From the NCBI GenBank assembly GCA_964346175.1, contig CAYFTG010000010.1, positions 1-50,867 on the forward strand: a DNA stretch of 50,867 nucleotides. Direction: 5' to 3'. Source of the stretch: DTU032 sp964346175 (GTDB lineage: Bacteria > Bacillota > Clostridia > Saccharofermentanales > DTU023). A program made the position numbers and the translations under genes. This document shows, piece after piece, positions 27,321 through 35,523 of this stretch (the first letter of the stretch is position 1; each line of letters begins with the position of its first letter). Under the pieces are notes generated by a model. The model had not been told where the DNA came from and searched no databases. It saw nothing but the letters and a program-made list of their open reading frames with translations.

Positions 27321-27970
27321 TGATGCTATGTGAAAATTGTCAGTCGCGCGATGCTAGCGTGCATGTTAAACGTACGCACAATAATCAAGTGACAGAGTAT
27401 AATCTTTGCTCTGCCTGTGCACAGGAATTGGATAAAGGCGGACAGGCAGCCCTAAATGACTTCTTTGGTGGCATCTTTAATTCAATGTTTTGGGGACCCA
27501 CAAGTTTTTCTTACCCCAAGCAGCACATTCAAACTACGGAAAGTCTCAGGTGTCCTAATTGTGGCTTGACGGAGAGGGAATTGCTTCAGAAAGGTGTCTT
27601 GGGTTGCCCTCACTGCTATAACACCTTTGCCCACATTTTGAAGCCCGTATTTCAACGAGTTCAGGGTCATACGGCACAAGCCGAAGCGGAGAAGTTGAAA
27701 GATAGGCCTGAGAACTTTGCAGTTCCAACCGCCGACGAAACAGACCCGATCAGTCAACTGCGCTCTGAACAGCAGCGGGCGATTGAAGCGGAGGATTACG
27801 AGAAGGCGGCACAATTGCGTGATGAGATTAAGAAATTGGAAATGGAAGCCGAGGACGAAGAGCTGGCTGAAAGTGAAGAGGAGCTGACCGAAAGTCAGCC
27901 CGCTGCTGACGCTGCTTCAGACGCCGAGACTGACGTGGATGATGAGGCCGAGCAAGAGGAGGGGAAATAA
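27320..27970 (+). CDS. mcsA: McsA, activator of McsB arginine kinase
   Basis: McsA (216 residues) is the zinc-binding adaptor that activates McsB and helps release CtsR. CXXC pairs are visible at the N-terminus (CENC, CSAC) and in the middle (CPNC, CPHC), and a UVR motif near residues 140-172 (ISQLRSEQQRAIEAEDYEKAAQLRDEI) can bind ClpC. After the UVR motif comes an unusually long, highly acidic Ala/Glu/Asp tail of about 40 residues. The start at 27320 overlaps the ctsR stop; a second in-frame ATG follows at once. It is translationally coupled to both neighbours. Confidence 0.94.
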   Translation: MMLCENCQSRDASVHVKRTHNNQVTEYNLCSACAQELDKGGQAALNDFFGGIFNSMFWGPTSFSYPKQHIQTTESLRCPNCGLTERELLQKGVLGCPHCYNTFAHILKPVFQRVQGHTAQAEAEKLKDRPENFAVPTADETDPISQLRSEQQRAIEAEDYEKAAQLRDEIKKLEMEAEDEELAESEEELTESQPAADAASDAETDVDDEAEQEEGK

Positions 27971-29013
27971 TGAGCTGGTATTTAGAGCAAGGAACTGACG
28001 CGGATGTTGTTGTCTCCTCTCGTGTTCGTTTAGCACGCAACCTCAGCGATACTCATTTTCCGTGGCGGCTCTCCGGAGCAGAAGCTAGGGGAGTTGCGGA
28101 GAGGGTAGCCGCCGCCTTCGCCATCGTGGCTGAAGACAGTGAGCGCGGCCTCTTAAAGGTTCCGCTGGATTCGGTGGGGGATATTAATAAACTCGCCTTA
28201 GCTGAGCGTCGTCTAATCAGCCGCAATATGCTGAAAGACGATCTACCGCGATCATTGCTGCTTTTTTCCGATGAAAAAGGCGGCGTCTTGGTCAATGAGG
28301 AAGACCATCTGCGCATTCAAACTATGCGTGCCGGTTTTGCTCTGGACGAAGCGCTGGAGGAAGCGGATAAAATCGAAACAGACTTGGAGAAGCTACTGCC
28401 CTTTGCGTATGACAATAAGCTAGGGTACCTGACGACCTGTCCCACAAATACAGGAACAGGCTTGCGTGTATCCGTCATGCTGCATGCTCCGCTTTTGATG
28501 CGTAAAAATATGTTGAATCCCTTGGCTAAACAATTGAGCCAAACCGGCTACACGATCAGGGGAGCAACAGGCGAAGGATCCGGTGCCATTTGTGACATGA
28601 TCCAGATCTCCAATCAAGTTACGCTTGGATTTACTGAAACTGATATCGTAAAAGGACTAAGTCAGCTCAGCCAAGGGCTGATCGGACAGGAACGCAAGCT
28701 CCGCCAGGACCTCTATGATGAAGATCCTGTCGGTCTGGAGGACGAAGTTCATCGTGCTTACGGCCTTCTCCGCACAGCGCGGCGAATTAGTTTCGATGAG
28801 ACCATGGACCATTTGTCCTCTGTGCGTCTGGGAATTGCATTAGGCATCCTGCAAGATCTTGACTTCCGGAGCTGGCAGCAGCTTTTTATTGAAAGCGGTG
28901 CCGGCAGCGTTCAGCGCCGAGCGGGACAGGAATTGGGCTTGACAGAGATCAACGAAGAGCGGGCTCGGTTTATACGCGAAATTTTAGATAAGAATACACA
29001 TCAGGAGGAATAA
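27970..29013 (+). CDS. mcsB: Protein-arginine kinase McsB
   Basis: McsB (347 residues) phosphorylates arginines on CtsR and on damaged proteins, marking them for ClpCP. Hallmarks of the phosphagen kinase fold are present: VVVSSRVRLARNL near residue 14, VNEEDHLRIQTM near residue 110 (catalytic Glu, substrate-binding region), and the nucleotide-binding Arg segments around TCPTNTGTGLRVSVMLH near residue 155. The C-terminal helical domain ends RARFIREIL. It starts within the mcsA stop (TAATG) and ends 2 nt before clpC, so the four genes act as one unit. Confidence 0.95.
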   Translation: MSWYLEQGTDADVVVSSRVRLARNLSDTHFPWRLSGAEARGVAERVAAAFAIVAEDSERGLLKVPLDSVGDINKLALAERRLISRNMLKDDLPRSLLLFSDEKGGVLVNEEDHLRIQTMRAGFALDEALEEADKIETDLEKLLPFAYDNKLGYLTTCPTNTGTGLRVSVMLHAPLLMRKNMLNPLAKQLSQTGYTIRGATGEGSGAICDMIQISNQVTLGFTETDIVKGLSQLSQGLIGQERKLRQDLYDEDPVGLEDEVHRAYGLLRTARRISFDETMDHLSSVRLGIALGILQDLDFRSWQQLFIESGAGSVQRRAGQELGLTEINEERARFIREILDKNTHQEE

Positions 29014-29015
29014 TT

Positions 29016-31679
29016 ATGATGATTAGATTTACACGACGCGCGGGAGAAGTTTTAGCTTCTGCTTGGCAGTCAGCTCGTTCCTTCAACACTTCATATATTG
29101 GAACGGAGCATATTTTATATGGCATTTTGGACGAAGGTGGCGGTCAGGCTGCTCAGGAGTTAGAAGCCGCAGGACTTAGCGCTGATTTAATGCAAAGAAA
29201 TTTGATTGCACTCAATCAGAAAGAACCGGTCGCTGTTGAAAAACTTGACACTTCGGACGTAGATGGCAATCAGATAATTTCGATGATGACGCCACGCACT
29301 CGCTTGGTAATTAACTTGGCGGCAAGAGAAGCGCAGTCTGCTCCCGGGGGAGCAATTGAGCCGGAACATCTTATGTTAGGGATTTTGCGCGAAAACGACA
29401 GTGTGGCTGTCCGCATCCTGCGCGAGACAGGAATCTTGACGCGAGATCTCTACGACAGTTTATCCACTTCAATGAAGACTGACAGCTCTGCCAGAGCTCA
29501 GAGCGGATCTGCGGAAAACCACGCCTCTGCAGCGCCTAAGAAAGCCAAAACGGATACACCTAATTTGGATAATTTCAGCACGGATTTGACACAACTGGCG
29601 CGCGAAGGACGCTTCGATCCTATTATCGGCCGTGAGCAGGAAATAAGCCGCGTCGAGCAGATACTCTGCCGCCGTACTAAGAACAATCCCGTGCTCGTCG
29701 GTGAACCGGGCGTAGGCAAAACCGCTATCGCCGAGGGTATCGCCCAGCAAATCGTTGCGGACGACGTGCCTGAAATAATGAAAGATAAGCGTTTGGTCTC
29801 ATTGGATTTGACCGGTATGATCGCAGGATCTAAATATCGGGGTGAGTTCGAAGAGCGCCTCAAGCAAGGTATCGACGAGGCGGTTGAAGCAGGCAACGTC
29901 ATTCTTTTTATTGACGAATTGCATACCTTGGTCGGGGCAGGTTCCGCAGAAGGTTCGATGGATGCCTCCAATATTCTGAAACCCATGTTGGCGCGCGGTG
30001 AAGTCCAAGTTATCGGAGCAACGACTTTAGACGAGTATCGCAAATATATCGAAAAAGACTCTGCCTTGGAGCGTCGCTTCCAGCCGGTTACCGTAGGTGA
30101 GCCGAGCGAAGAGGACGCGGTTCAGATCCTCTACGGACTGAGATCGGTCTATGAAGACCATCATAAGGTGAAGATTTCCGATGACGCGATCGAAGAAGCT
30201 GTGAGATTGTCTATTCGCTATATTATGGATCGCTTCCTGCCGGACAAGGCGATCGATCTGATTGACGAAGCAGCATCCCGCTTGCGTATCAATGTCGGAA
30301 CCAGCAGCAACAAGACACAGATTGCTGAATTGAAAGAACAGTTGGCTCAGGCCGAAACTGATACAGAAAAAGCTGTCGCTGACGAGGATTTCGAAAAGGC
30401 AGCTGAGTTAAAGACAAAGCGCGAGAAGATTGAGAAAAAGATCGCGGAGCTCGAGGACACTGAAGTCGACGAAGATCCTTCCGAGTGGCCCGTTCTGACC
30501 GCTGATCATATCGCAGACATCGTTTCCAGCTGGACTAATATCCCGGTGCGGAAACTGACGGAAGACGATGCAGATCGTTTGCGCAACCTCGAAGACGAGT
30601 TGCGGAGACGCGTTCTGGGGCAAGACGAGGCGGTCACCGCTGTGTCTAAGGCCATCCGCCGCGGACGTCTGGGGCTTAAAGACCCGAAGCGTCCTACCGG
30701 ATCCTTTATTTTCCTCGGCTCCACCGGTGTCGGAAAAACTGAGTTAGCCAAGGCCCTGGCTGAAGCTATGTTCGGTAACGAAGATTCCATGGTCCGTCTC
30801 GACATGTCGGAGTACATGGAGAAGTTCGATGTCTCCAAATTGATCGGATCTCCTCCCGGCTACGTCGGTTATGAGGAAGGTGGCCAGCTGACTGAGATGG
30901 TGCGTCGTCAACCTTATTCGGTCGTGCTTTTCGATGAAATAGAAAAAGCTCACCCGGATGTGTTGAACGCTTTATTGCAGATTTTGGAAGATGGTCGTTT
31001 GACGGATGGACAGGGTAGAGTGGTTAACTTCACGAACACCATCGTGATCATGACCTCTAATATCGGTGCCCGTTTCTTGACCGACGGTCGTACCCGCATC
31101 GGTTTTGCTACAGACGACACCCTAGGTGTTGATTCATCGAAGGCCTCCGAAGCCTTTGGCGGCAGGACTTACGAGCAAGCGCGCGATCAAATCATGGAAG
31201 AACTGCGTCGCAACTTTAGCCCTGAATTCCTCAACCGAGTCGATGAAATAATTTTCTTCCGCATGTTGGATAAAGATGTTATGCGCAAGATCGTCGATAT
31301 CATGCTGGGACAGGTGGCTGCACGTGTCGCTGACATCGGCCTCATGACCGAGGTAAGCGATCGCGCCAAAGACTGGCTGGCAGACAAAGGTTATGAACCG
31401 CAATACGGAGCTAGGCCCTTGCGTCGTCTGGTTCAGTCCGAAGTTGAGGATCGCTTCTCCGAAGCGCTCTTGGACGGGATCGTCAGAGAAGGAGATCTCG
31501 CTTATGTAGATCTGGACGAAGATCTGGACCATCTGGTAGTAAGCAAAAAGGTTTCCGAAACGACTCCGGAGGCTATGGTGGAAGTTGTGGAGAGCGCACC
31601 GGACGCCGGAGCAGACGCTGCAGCAAGCGAAGCAGCAGAAGATTCTGACGCTACCGAAGCTGGCGAAATAGAAGAATAA
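29016..31679 (+). CDS. clpC: ATP-dependent Clp protease ATP-binding subunit ClpC
   Basis: ClpC (887 residues) unfolds proteins, including arginine-phosphorylated ones, for ClpP. Domains in order: the Clp-N double repeat (1-150), AAA+ D1 with P-loop GEPGVGKTA near 230 and Walker B ILFIDELH near 295, a UVR-containing middle domain (TDTEKAVADEDFEKAAEL near 450), AAA+ D2 with P-loop GSTGVGKTE near 570 and VVLFDEIEKAHPD near 635, and the D2 small domain. An IGF tripeptide (TRIGFATDD near 692) is the ClpP-docking loop. After the normal end there is an acidic Ala/Glu/Asp tail of about 40 residues not typical of ClpC. The AGGAGG ribosome binding site is strong. Confidence 0.96.
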   Translation: MMIRFTRRAGEVLASAWQSARSFNTSYIGTEHILYGILDEGGGQAAQELEAAGLSADLMQRNLIALNQKEPVAVEKLDTSDVDGNQIISMMTPRTRLVINLAAREAQSAPGGAIEPEHLMLGILRENDSVAVRILRETGILTRDLYDSLSTSMKTDSSARAQSGSAENHASAAPKKAKTDTPNLDNFSTDLTQLAREGRFDPIIGREQEISRVEQILCRRTKNNPVLVGEPGVGKTAIAEGIAQQIVADDVPEIMKDKRLVSLDLTGMIAGSKYRGEFEERLKQGIDEAVEAGNVILFIDELHTLVGAGSAEGSMDASNILKPMLARGEVQVIGATTLDEYRKYIEKDSALERRFQPVTVGEPSEEDAVQILYGLRSVYEDHHKVKISDDAIEEAVRLSIRYIMDRFLPDKAIDLIDEAASRLRINVGTSSNKTQIAELKEQLAQAETDTEKAVADEDFEKAAELKTKREKIEKKIAELEDTEVDEDPSEWPVLTADHIADIVSSWTNIPVRKLTEDDADRLRNLEDELRRRVLGQDEAVTAVSKAIRRGRLGLKDPKRPTGSFIFLGSTGVGKTELAKALAEAMFGNEDSMVRLDMSEYMEKFDVSKLIGSPPGYVGYEEGGQLTEMVRRQPYSVVLFDEIEKAHPDVLNALLQILEDGRLTDGQGRVVNFTNTIVIMTSNIGARFLTDGRTRIGFATDDTLGVDSSKASEAFGGRTYEQARDQIMEELRRNFSPEFLNRVDEIIFFRMLDKDVMRKIVDIMLGQVAARVADIGLMTEVSDRAKDWLADKGYEPQYGARPLRRLVQSEVEDRFSEALLDGIVREGDLAYVDLDEDLDHLVVSKKVSETTPEAMVEVVESAPDAGADAAASEAAEDSDATEAGEIEE

Positions 31680-31703
31680 ATTTGATCTAAAGATACAAAG
31701 CCG

Positions 31704-31745
31704 AAAGGCGGAGCCGGCCTGGAATAGGAAGGTTCCGCCTTTTTT
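31704..31745. terminator. Rho-independent terminator of the clpC operon
   Basis: A 12-bp stem (31704-31715 with 31731-31742, one G-T pair) ends in a T-run. The A-run on the other side lets it also serve exoA, which converges from the minus strand. Confidence 0.85.
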
Positions 31746-31761
31746 ATGTGTGCAAATCTAA

Positions 31762-32532
31762 TTATGACAGTTGTTCGGGGTCAAGCACCAGTTCCACAGG
31801 GCAGTGATCACTGCCCATTACTTCTGAGAGAATATTCGCGCTCTTTACGGCCGGTAGCAGATCCGGCGAAGTTAGGAAGTAGTCAATTCTCCAGCCTGCG
31901 TTGCGCTCGCGTGCTCTGGTACGATAGCTCCACCAAGTGTAGGCGCCTTCCTTGTCAGGATAAAAATGACGGAAAGTATCGACGAAACCGCTGTCCAGTA
32001 GCTGCGTAAATTTCTCGCGCTCTTCATCGGTGAAGCCGGCGTTGCGGCGATTGGTGGAAGGGTTTTTCAGGTCAATCTCATTGTGGGCGACATTGAGGTC
32101 ACCGCAGACGATAACAGGCTTTTTTGCTTTCAAGTCGTTGAGATATTTGCGGAAAAGATCCTCGAAGACCATGCGTTCATCCAGGCGCCTTAAGAGATCT
32201 TGTGAGTTGGGTGAATACACGTTGACCAGATAGAAGTGGGGGAATTCCAAATTCAGCACACGGCCTTCACTGTCGAAGACCTCTTCTCCGATGCCCTTAC
32301 TCACAGAGAGGGGCTTTTCTTTGGTCAGCGTCAAAGTTCCCGAGTAGCCTTTGCGCTCGGCACTGTTGCCGTAGACGTAATAGGGCGAAAAATCCGCGTC
32401 GACCTGATCCTTTTGTGCTTTGATCTCCTGCAGACAGAGAATATCAGGCTTTTCCACGTGCAAGTATTCTTGTTTAAACCCTTTCCCGAGGATGGCTCTT
32501 AAGCCATTGACATTCCAGGAATGTAATTTCAT
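31762..32532 (-). CDS. exoA: Exodeoxyribonuclease III (AP endonuclease)
   Basis: This 256-residue repair nuclease of the ExoIII/APE1 family cleaves DNA at abasic sites and trims 3' ends. All active-site segments are present: SWNVNGLRA at the N-terminus, CLQEIKAQ near residue 35 (metal Glu), VNVYSPNS near 108, CGDLNVAHNEIDL near 144 (Asp, Asn), AGWRIDYFL near 212 and GSDHCPVEL near 243 (catalytic Asp-His). AAGGAG lies 6 nt before the ATG. It appears to be the only intact gene downstream of the DsrE-like remnant on this strand and may share its old promoter. Confidence 0.95.
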   Translation of the reverse strand: MKLHSWNVNGLRAILGKGFKQEYLHVEKPDILCLQEIKAQKDQVDADFSPYYVYGNSAERKGYSGTLTLTKEKPLSVSKGIGEEVFDSEGRVLNLEFPHFYLVNVYSPNSQDLLRRLDERMVFEDLFRKYLNDLKAKKPVIVCGDLNVAHNEIDLKNPSTNRRNAGFTDEEREKFTQLLDSGFVDTFRHFYPDKEGAYTWWSYRTRARERNAGWRIDYFLTSPDLLPAVKSANILSEVMGSDHCPVELVLDPEQLS

Positions 32533-32575
32533 CTTGTTCTCCTTATGTAAGATTATTTCTATTTAATTTTTGAGA

Positions 32576-32672
32576 TTACATGCTGATAACGCTGTAACCG
32601 TCGGCAACGAAGGGCTTGATGTTGGAAGCACATTTTTTCACCAGTCATGCCGTAAAATAATATTCTTTTCAT
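32576..32672 (-). pseudogene. Internally deleted DsrE-family small cytosolic protein gene
   Basis: An ATG at 32672 with an AGAAGGA ribosome binding site begins MKRILFYGMTGEKMCF, which resembles the N-terminus of DsrE-like cytosolic proteins (pattern GExMCFxHxLLNAL). In a +1 frame, the sequence just before TAA at 32576-32578 reads NIKPFVADGYSVISM, which resembles the C-terminus of the same family (pattern HPS-x-YxxxGYxVITF). About 90 codons between the two ends are absent, and the join is out of frame (97 nt in total). I infer a gene with one internal deletion. The translated remnant would be a 36-residue peptide. The family identification is from memory of the motif and would need a search. 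Confidence 0.5.
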
Positions 32673-32968
32673 AAAAATTTCCTTCTAAATTGAAGCAGAC
32701 TACATTTTCTGCTTTTCTTACTATATAGATCTCATAGGCAATTATACATTACTTATCTCAGAGGGGAAAAAGGGCGGCTGATCGAGTGATAAGCAAGCTT
32801 TGTCTGGATAAAGTGGGTTTTATATACAATAAGATTACACCCAATTGATAAATTAATGATACAGTGATTATATGTGCAAGCTAAGATTGAAGGAAGATGT
32901 ACTGAGATAGAATTTGTCCATAGAATAATCGGCCGAATAATACGATGCGGTCGAGTTGGGAGGATGAA
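32673..32968. other. Intergenic region with divergent promoter-like sequences
   Basis: No gene is seen here. On the minus strand TATAAT (32741-32746) could be the -10 of the promoter reading into the DsrE remnant and exoA, but no good -35 is seen. On the plus strand two candidates read toward the phosphodiesterase gene: TTGTCT (32800-32805) with TATACA (32823-32828), and TTGATA (32845-32850) with TTATAT (32868-32873), each with 17-nt spacing. The region is AT-rich. Confidence 0.4.
32845..32873 (+). promoter_or_regulatory. Candidate promoter for the glycerophosphodiesterase gene
   Basis: TTGATA (32845-32850), a 17-nt spacer and TTATAT (32868-32873), with TGA before the -10. It leaves a leader of about 90 nt to the ATG at 32969. 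Confidence 0.5.
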
Positions 32969-33763
32969 ATGGCTAGCAAAATTTGGGCACATAGAGGATC
33001 GAGCAGGAGCCAGCCGGAAAACACCATGGCCGCCTTTGAACAGGCTGTGGCGGATAAGGCCGAAGGGATCGAGTTGGATGTCCAGCGCAGCCGTGACGGG
33101 AAGCTGCTGGTTTTTCACGATGAAAATCTCAAACGTTTGACGGGGAAGGACGCCTATCTGCCGACCTTGGAATGGGATGAGCTAAAGCGCCTCAATGTCG
33201 CTGCTAACAGGCCGGACGCCGGCGTTCACCACATGCCGCTCTTGAGCGAAGTTCTTGATTTTATTAAGGGCACGGATCTCGTTCTGAATATCGAGCTGAA
33301 AAACAGCAATATATTTTATCCGGGCATGGACGATGAAGTCGTGGAACTGGTGGAAAAGATGAATGTTCTGGAGCAAGTGCGCTTCAGTTCGTTCAATCAC
33401 ATGTCGATGAGTTATTTGGCGTCTAGGGGCTATGGGGAAATGTCAGGTATGCTTTACTCGGAGATACTCTGTGATCCGTGGGTCTATGTCGGCGGTTGCG
33501 GTATGGGTGCGATCCATCCGATGTTCAACAATCTGCAGGTGCCGAATTTGGTTAAGAATTGTCATGATGCAGGGCTGAAGGTTAATGTCTGGACCATCGA
33601 CGATGAGGTTTTTATTAACGCGGCTTTATTACTGGAAGTGGACGTGATTATGACGAACGTGCCGGAAAAGGCTGTCGCCTTGCGCAATCAATATATAAAG
33701 GATGGCGGTCTGTCGGCTTTGCAGACGATGAAGGGATCCGGTTTATTGGATTTAATTGGCTGA
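32969..33763 (+). CDS. Glycerophosphodiester phosphodiesterase
   Basis: This 264-residue TIM-barrel enzyme hydrolyses deacylated phospholipid headgroups to glycerol-3-phosphate and an alcohol. Motifs: WAHRGSSRSQPENTMAAF at the N-terminus (catalytic His and metal Glu), GIELDVQRSRDGKLLVFHDE near residue 32 (metal Glu/Asp, second catalytic His), and VNVWTIDDE near residue 200. No signal peptide is visible, so it is a cytoplasmic UgpQ-like form. ATG 32969 is preferred over 32945 because GGAGG lies 5 nt upstream and family homology starts at ASKIWAHRG. A terminator overlaps the stop codon, so it is probably monocistronic. Confidence 0.93.
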   Translation: MASKIWAHRGSSRSQPENTMAAFEQAVADKAEGIELDVQRSRDGKLLVFHDENLKRLTGKDAYLPTLEWDELKRLNVAANRPDAGVHHMPLLSEVLDFIKGTDLVLNIELKNSNIFYPGMDDEVVELVEKMNVLEQVRFSSFNHMSMSYLASRGYGEMSGMLYSEILCDPWVYVGGCGMGAIHPMFNNLQVPNLVKNCHDAGLKVNVWTIDDEVFINAALLLEVDVIMTNVPEKAVALRNQYIKDGGLSALQTMKGSGLLDLIG

Positions 33764-33787
33764 GGTGAGGAGATCTCAGCCTTTTTT
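33758..33787 (+). terminator. Rho-independent terminator overlapping the stop codon
   Basis: GGCTGAG (33758-33764, containing the TGA stop) pairs with CTCAGCC (33775-33781), followed by a T-run. Confidence 0.75.
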
Positions 33788-33819
33788 ATTGGTGAAAAAG
33801 TGAAAGAGAGAGGTGTTAA

Positions 33820-35199
33820 ATGACGAGTAAAACTTCAACAGCTAAAGCTGGGATGAAGCTGAATTACAAGCAGATTTTTCTGATTGGTTTCGGTTTCCTG
33901 GCTTCTAGCTTGGCCTGGAGCATCTACAATTCTCAGGTGCCGCTCATTCTCGAGCAGCGTTTCCAGCTGAGCGGGGTGCTGATCGGCACGATCATGACAA
34001 TAGACAATTTCTTCGGTGTGATTTTCCAACCGCTGGTGGGGGCGGCCAGCGACCGCACACGTACGCGGATCGGTCGGCGCATGCCTTGGATCGCGATCGG
34101 TATTCCTGTTTGCGCCTTGTTTTTCTCGCTGGCACCGCTGCAGAAGACCCTCTGGGCCTTCATGGGAGCGATCATTATTTTCAACTTGGTCATGTCGCTT
34201 TGGCGCAGTCCGGTCATCTCGCTGATGCCTGACGTGACGGCGCGACCTCTGCGCAGTAAGGCCAACGGTGTTATCAACATGATGGGCGGGATCGGTTCCA
34301 TCTTGGCTTTTTTCTTCGGCGGGATGCTGTCGGATATCAGGGAGGATAAGTTCGTCGCTTTTTTCATGGCCTCGGTCGTCATGGTAATCGCGTTGCTTAT
34401 TTTGCTTAAGTATGTGCGCGAACCCGATGCTCTCTCGTTCAGGGAAGAGCGCAATATTCCTATCCGGGATACTGTCGCTAATCGCTGGGCTTATGAGGCT
34501 CGCGAGGTTTTGGCAAATGACCCACATGCCAAGGATGAGGAAGAGGTAGAAGCTGAGACAGGTAAGAAGCATAGCTTTGCAGCGTTTTTGAATTTGCCCG
34601 CTGCGGAGAAGCGTAGTTTGCTCTTGCTACTTTTGGCGGTGTTTTCTTGGTTCATGGGCTTTAATGCTATTGAGGCATTCTTCACGCTCTTTGCTACGAA
34701 TACATATGGAATAACGGGTGGAGCGGCGACGATGATGCTGGCAGGATTTTCGTTGACATTTTTAGTTTTCGCGATTCCAGCCGGTATGCTGGGTCAGAAG
34801 ATTGGACGCAAGCGCACGATTTTGCTCGGCTTGATTGGCATTTGCTTGCTGTTTTTGCCGATTCTGGCTCGTCCTCAACAATGGTTAGTGCAAGCTTTGC
34901 TGATTGCCGGAGGGATTTGCTGGGCTTTTGTTAATATCAATTCTTTGCCGATGGTCTTGGAGTTCTCTTCTAATAAAACTGTTGGGACGTTCACGGGTTA
35001 CTATTATTTCTTCTCGTTTACGTCGGCCATAGTGAGCCCGATCCTTTATGGCTTCATTCAGGATCTGCTGGATAGCCACGCCTATCTCTTTGCTTTCTCG
35101 GTTATCTGCTTCGCGCTGGCCTTTGTGTTCATGCTTTTTGTAAGGCACGGCGATAACTTGGAATTAGCACAAGCTGGCATTAAGGAAGGTGACGCCTAA
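33820..35199 (+). CDS. MFS transporter, SLC45/GPH-like (sugar or related solute)
   Basis: This 459-residue protein has about 12 predicted membrane helices in two bundles of six with a charged cytoplasmic loop at about residues 205-265. The loop between helices 2 and 3 carries VGAASDRTRTRIGRRMPW (73-90), the signature shared by sucrose/maltose-type (SLC45) and GPH-related symporters. A second GQKIGRKRTIL copy near residue 325 marks the second half. This suggests proton-coupled uptake of a sugar or glycoside, but the substrate cannot be told. AGAGAGG precedes the ATG. The gene is followed by a separate promoter and hairpin RNA. Confidence 0.87.
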   Translation: MTSKTSTAKAGMKLNYKQIFLIGFGFLASSLAWSIYNSQVPLILEQRFQLSGVLIGTIMTIDNFFGVIFQPLVGAASDRTRTRIGRRMPWIAIGIPVCALFFSLAPLQKTLWAFMGAIIIFNLVMSLWRSPVISLMPDVTARPLRSKANGVINMMGGIGSILAFFFGGMLSDIREDKFVAFFMASVVMVIALLILLKYVREPDALSFREERNIPIRDTVANRWAYEAREVLANDPHAKDEEEVEAETGKKHSFAAFLNLPAAEKRSLLLLLLAVFSWFMGFNAIEAFFTLFATNTYGITGGAATMMLAGFSLTFLVFAIPAGMLGQKIGRKRTILLGLIGICLLFLPILARPQQWLVQALLIAGGICWAFVNINSLPMVLEFSSNKTVGTFTGYYYFFSFTSAIVSPILYGFIQDLLDSHAYLFAFSVICFALAFVFMLFVRHGDNLELAQAGIKEGDA

Positions 35200-35204
35200 A
35201 TCAT

Positions 35205-35233
35205 TTGATATAGGCGGAAAGCTCTGTTACAAT
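35205..35233 (+). promoter_or_regulatory. Strong promoter for a putative small RNA
   Basis: TTGATA (35205-35210), exactly 17 nt, then TACAAT (35228-35233), with TGT directly before the -10 (extended). Only non-coding hairpin sequence follows. Confidence 0.7.
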
Positions 35234-35239
35234 AGAATC

Positions 35240-35343
35240 TATACAACTACAACCTCTATTCGGCTTGTGCGGCTCCCTGCCCTTTCTCTGCGCCTATATG
35301 GCGGGCAGGGAGCACAAGTTCTAGTCGAGTGGAGGTTTTTTTA
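35240..35343 (+). ncRNA. Putative small RNA: long hairpin with terminator
   Basis: About 104 nt from the predicted start of the strong promoter to a T-run. It folds as one long imperfect hairpin: AACCTC (251-256) with GAGGTT (332-337), TTCG (259-262) with CGAG (326-329), CTTGT (264-268) with ACAAG (314-318), and an 11-bp GC-rich helix (272-282 with 303-313); all numbers are +35000. The apical part is about 20 nt. It has no ORF and no likeness I recognise to SRP, 6S, tmRNA or RNase P RNA. Alternatively it is only an elaborate terminator for the MFS gene, but the promoter between the two argues for an independent RNA. Confidence 0.5.
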
Positions 35344-35369
35344 TTGGGGAAAAATTGGAGCCGTGAGGT

Positions 35370-35423
35370 GCGTTCGGGCTGTGGGCGCTCGGCCTGTGAG
35401 CTGAGGCATGAGGGCTGTGGGCT
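35370..35423. repeat. GC-rich imperfect 15-bp tandem repeats at the gap edge
   Basis: GCGTTCGGGCTGTGG (35370-35384) is followed by GCGCTCGGCCTGTGA (35385-35399), 12 of 15 identical. More degraded CTGTGGG-containing units run to the start of the N-run. The array probably caused the assembly break. Confidence 0.55.
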
Positions 35424-35523
35424 NNNNNNNNNNNNNNNNNNNNNNNNNNNNNNNNNNNNNNNNNNNNNNNNNNNNNNNNNNNNNNNNNNNNNNNNNNNNN
35501 NNNNNNNNNNNNNNNNNNNNNNN
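35424..35523. other. Assembly gap (100 N)
   Basis: Exactly 100 N, the conventional length for a gap of unknown size. It removes the 3' part of maf and possibly other DNA. Confidence 0.99.

Noticed and set aside
33835..34572. 245-codon minus-strand frame across the MFS gene
   Set aside because: Antisense shadow, rich in Arg/His/Asp, with no domain pattern.
35256..35423. Continuation of the maf frame left of the N-run
   Set aside because: The frame is joined only through N; the translated Ser/Pro/Arg-rich tail comes from the small RNA and repeat region and is not Maf.
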